A stretch of DNA of 64,000 nt. Origin: Dermatemys mawii (taxonomy: Eukaryota > Chordata > Testudines > Dermatemydidae). Shown here piece by piece: positions 57,193 through 64,000 of this stretch (positions are counted from its first letter, which is position 1; each line of letters opens with the position of its first letter). A model generated the notes under the pieces. The model was not told where the DNA came from. It ran no database searches and saw only the letters and a program-made list of their open reading frames with translations. The position numbers and the translations under genes are program-made. The stretch spans positions 40,042,887 through 40,106,886 of the forward strand of contig ML677335.1 of assembly GCA_007922305.1 (NCBI GenBank), in the 5' to 3' direction.

Positions 57193-60043
57193 AAGTTTTC
57201 AAGCTATGGTCTGTGGGCCACAGAGCAATTGCTTGTGTTCCATGGAGAATTGACTGGTCACATGGTACTGCCTCCTTCTCCCTATTTGCAACTGCTAAAT
57301 TACATTAAACCATAGCTAAATATATCAAATACTTTTCTAATATTTGTTTTCTATGTAAAGATGCAATGACAGCTGCCACATAACCCACACATTTATGAAT
57401 GGGAGGACACCTTGTCCATGAGAGAATCTTTGTACTGAGACGTGAAAACAATTGAGATCCTCTATGACAAAGGAATATACTGTATAGTGAGGACTGCCAA
57501 AGAAACTACATATCAAAAGTGTTCTAGCTAGCTACTTCTTCATTACAGCCCAAGCTAACCTAAGATGGAAATATAATAAAATCGAGAAATTCGATTCTCT
57601 CTTTAAAAGTTCAAAATTACATGACATTCCTTGTCTGATTTCATAGGTTTGTATTAGATTAAAAAAATGATTAAATGACTTTATGATATCAGTGTGTATT
57701 TGGAAAAATCAGGAGATGTTCATTTTTCATAGCATTGTTCCAATGCCTGGCATACAATGCATTTCATAGTTTGTTCTATTCACTGCTATTCACTGTGTAT
57801 AAAAGATGAGGGATACATAAAGGAGATGTGGAGACTAGGTGAAGTTCTGGTAGAAATCCTCCTCTTCTAGAGCCCTAAGATTACTATACAACACCGTCTT
57901 CTCCTCTGTTGAGACACTAATTGAAAAAGTTGGTATTTTCATGGGCTGTTATTCAGATACATGTCACTGTGATGATAATTAAGATATTGTGAAGTTCACA
58001 GGTTCTTTTTTTCCAAGTCACTCAAAAATTGTTTACCCCATATCTACTTGAATCAATACTTAGCCTCACTAGCCTGAGCTATGTTTTGATAGCTTTTTGT
58101 AAGATAGCAATCCCAACAGAATTACCTTCTTTTAGTTGTTTTTATAAGCCATGCAAACTTATAACTTGCCTGTGAATATCTGCTGCTTGTATTGCCTGTA
58201 GACCAGAGTGTGTGAACAAAATCAAATCTGCGTAAGCCTCTGCTGTTGTTTATTGTTAATAACACTGATAAGACAGATTTCTTTTTATTCCCATCACATT
58301 CACATCCTTATTTTGTGATTATGACCTAGTACAGTACAAGATCTTCTGACAGATATTAAATAGATTCATGTGAGTTAGTATTACACATATGTATTAAAGG
58401 TGAAACTGGAAATGCCACCTAAAGTTAAGTTTGCCAGGCATTTCCCATTATAAGACCCTGTTTTCAGGTGCTTGTCACCTTCATAAATTTTTACTGTTTG
58501 GGAGAAAATTTTCCATACTGGGTGTATGCCTCAGTCTGAACAATTTCTGAGAATGAGATTAAGGAAAAATATGCTCTCTTTTGCTCATTAAAAACATTTT
58601 TACAGCCATTTCATCTAGCATCTTCATGCTTTGGAAAAAGGGCTTGATATTTGTCATAGGAATTACTGTTGTGCCAGGGATATACCTTTTGATCTTTCTT
58701 TGAAAAAAACCCTAGATTTATTAACATTTGACAAATCCATTTGTACATGGTCAGTAGAGATTTGTTACCATTTGGCAGCTAAATTCTCAGATTATTCCAT
58801 CTGCACTGAGCATGCTCCATCCCAGGACTGTCAGGGCTATGTAGGACTTTCCCTGAATTGCTTCTTTTGGCTTCTGTGGCTGCTTTGGCACTGGGTGCCA
58901 GCACTGAGAGCAAGCAAAATGTCACTCTTGTGTTTTTATTGTCACCCATTCCCCTTCCCCTCTGCTGGCATCTTGGCAATATAGAGAGTAAGCAGCCTGA
59001 CTCAAGTGCAGAGGGGTCAAGAATCCAATGTTGCAGGGAGGAGAGTTTTTTAGGACAAGAGATTTCAGGTGGGAAGGCTGAGACTGGAAATTAGGGAAGG
59101 TGGGAAGAATGACTGTGACTGGCTGAGCAAGGAGACTGTGACTGAGATGAAGAGTGTGGGAGTCAGAGACTGGGACCAGCTAGGTGAGGAGACTGGGTCT
59201 AGGATGAGGAGTTAAAGGCAAAACTAAGATAAGGAACTGTAAGGATAGGGAAGGGATAGGACAGGAACAGGCTTGAGAAGGTGGGCAGAGTGAGTCAGAT
59301 TTGGGTGGGACAGGAGCAGAAAAGTCTGTTATCACAAGGGAACACTCCCCTCCAGAATCTGAAATGGAACCCAAGATTCCGGAGTCTCAACATTTTCTCT
59401 GTTAGCCAATATCTGTGAAACCCAACCACTTGCAAAGTGTGTGTCTCATCCACATCTAGTGGATGACAGCTCATCTTGCTATCAGTTTCTCTGATAGCTT
59501 GAGTAGCAGAGATCTGTGCAGTACTTCTAAAGATTCCAGCCATGCAGGAGTCAATATGATTCCATGTTATGGAATTTCTTATTTTTTCAGTTTGCTTTTT
59601 TAAAACCTAGAAAATTGTATTAACCCCCTCAGACCTCCCAAGTTAATAAAAAACAAATAAACATTGAAGTTGCCAAGTCAAGCACTCAAAGTTAGGAAAT
59701 GTCAGATTTAAGGATGCTTGTACATCTTTAATTCAGTCCCCTTATGCATATGTATTAAGATACGGTCTTTAATTACATACGTTTCTCAGGACCTCTTCCC
59801 TCTTTTGTTGCACAGGGTGGACTGTATTTTAGGAACAAATTGGGGTTGTGTAACGATGGAGGCTATTGTTTGTAGGATCCGAGCCTCATTTGTTGCAGAA
59901 GAAAGAAATGTGTCATGAATGAGGCAAAGGAGAGACTGTACATACAAAGTGCTGTGAAATGCTAAGTATGCTGAAAAATCAGGATGTTTAGGAAGTACTC
60001 AGATACTATAGTGCTGAAAAACCCATGAGCTAATGAACATGAG
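57193..60043. other. Intron; possible hAT debris and a purine-rich duplication
   Basis: Sequence at 57195-57290 (caagctatggtctgtgggcc) resembles a hAT end but has no partner. At about 59112-59214 two copies of a purine-rich segment of about 55 bases follow each other (agactgtgactgagatgaag / agactgggtctaggatgagg). The rest is unassigned. Confidence 0.4.
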
Positions 60044-60247
60044 TGGGGAGGGATAGCTCAGTGGTTTGAGCATTGGCCTGTTAAATCCATGGTTATGAGT
60101 TCAGTTCTTGAGAGGGCCGTTTAAGGATCTGGGGCAAAAAAAAAAATTTGTCAGGCGACAGTAGTTGGTACTACTAGTGTAGGCAAGGGGACTGGACTCA
60201 ATGACCTATCACAGTCTTTCCAATTGTATGAGATAAGGTATATCTCC
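60044..60247 (+). mobile_element. tRNA-derived SINE with CR1-like tail
   Basis: The head has box A tagctcagtgg (60054-60064) and box B gagttcagttc (60097-60107) at normal spacing, followed by gagagggccgtttaaggatc, an A run and ggactggactcaatgaccta. The last part resembles the CR1 3' end (gactagatgacct...), as in turtle pol III SINEs that use CR1 machinery. It is full length but degraded at the tail. Confidence 0.85.

Positions 60248-64000
<3,753 letters not shown>

Overview
The window is ordinary vertebrate nuclear DNA, most likely from a turtle. It contains one protein-coding gene, and no bacterial-type operons, CRISPR arrays or other compact gene systems. Turtle is inferred from the repeats: several generations of CR1 LINEs, a CR1-tailed tRNA-derived SINE, CORE/MIR-type SINEs, many short hAT and PIF/Harbinger-type elements, a DIRS-type retroelement, and no L1 or Alu. 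The bird- and reptile-like residues in the coding exons agree with this.

The gene is KCNMA1 (Slo1, the BK channel alpha subunit, a large-conductance potassium channel gated by calcium and voltage), on the + strand. Nine exons can be joined without a frame error: 5274-5384, 9737-9842, 11080-11162, 13248-13317, 15373-15528, 30661-30770, 43835-43903, a 12-base alternative microexon at 53283-53294, and 61950-62036. They cover about residues 343-607 (mouse Slo1 numbering), which is RCK1 and the start of the RCK1-RCK2 linker. The pore and voltage sensor lie upstream of the window. The STREX site, RCK2 and the calcium bowl lie downstream. The residues known for calcium (D367, M513, E535), magnesium (E374, Q397, E399) and proton sensing (H365, H394) can all be read. 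The microexon encodes the described SRKR insert.

Everything else is intron, about 98.7% of the window, and much of it is transposon debris. From left to right: a Ty3/Gypsy integrase fragment joined to a CR1 (1-1950); a second CR1 (2555-3064); a hAT element (6262-6567); SINE, fold-back and hAT remnants (10740-15230); a Harbinger-type element (16119-16359); a minus-strand CR1 split by a 1.2 kb solo LTR (20791-22910); a CORE-SINE and a mariner-type element (24827-27282); a long inverted-repeat element (29754-30084); a nested cluster around a second solo LTR (32970-36490); three hAT elements with perfect or near-perfect target duplications, one with a GC-rich minisatellite core and one nested inside a fold-back repeat (39449-43436); a 5 kb degraded DIRS-type element carrying later insertions (46905-51862); a minus-strand CR1 fragment (56797-57192); and a tRNA-derived SINE (60044-60247).

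The target-site duplications give a clear order of insertion in several places. I found no undescribed gene system. The points most worth following are the microexon, which in this species also changes the residue made when it is skipped, the nested elements, and the decayed DIRS element.
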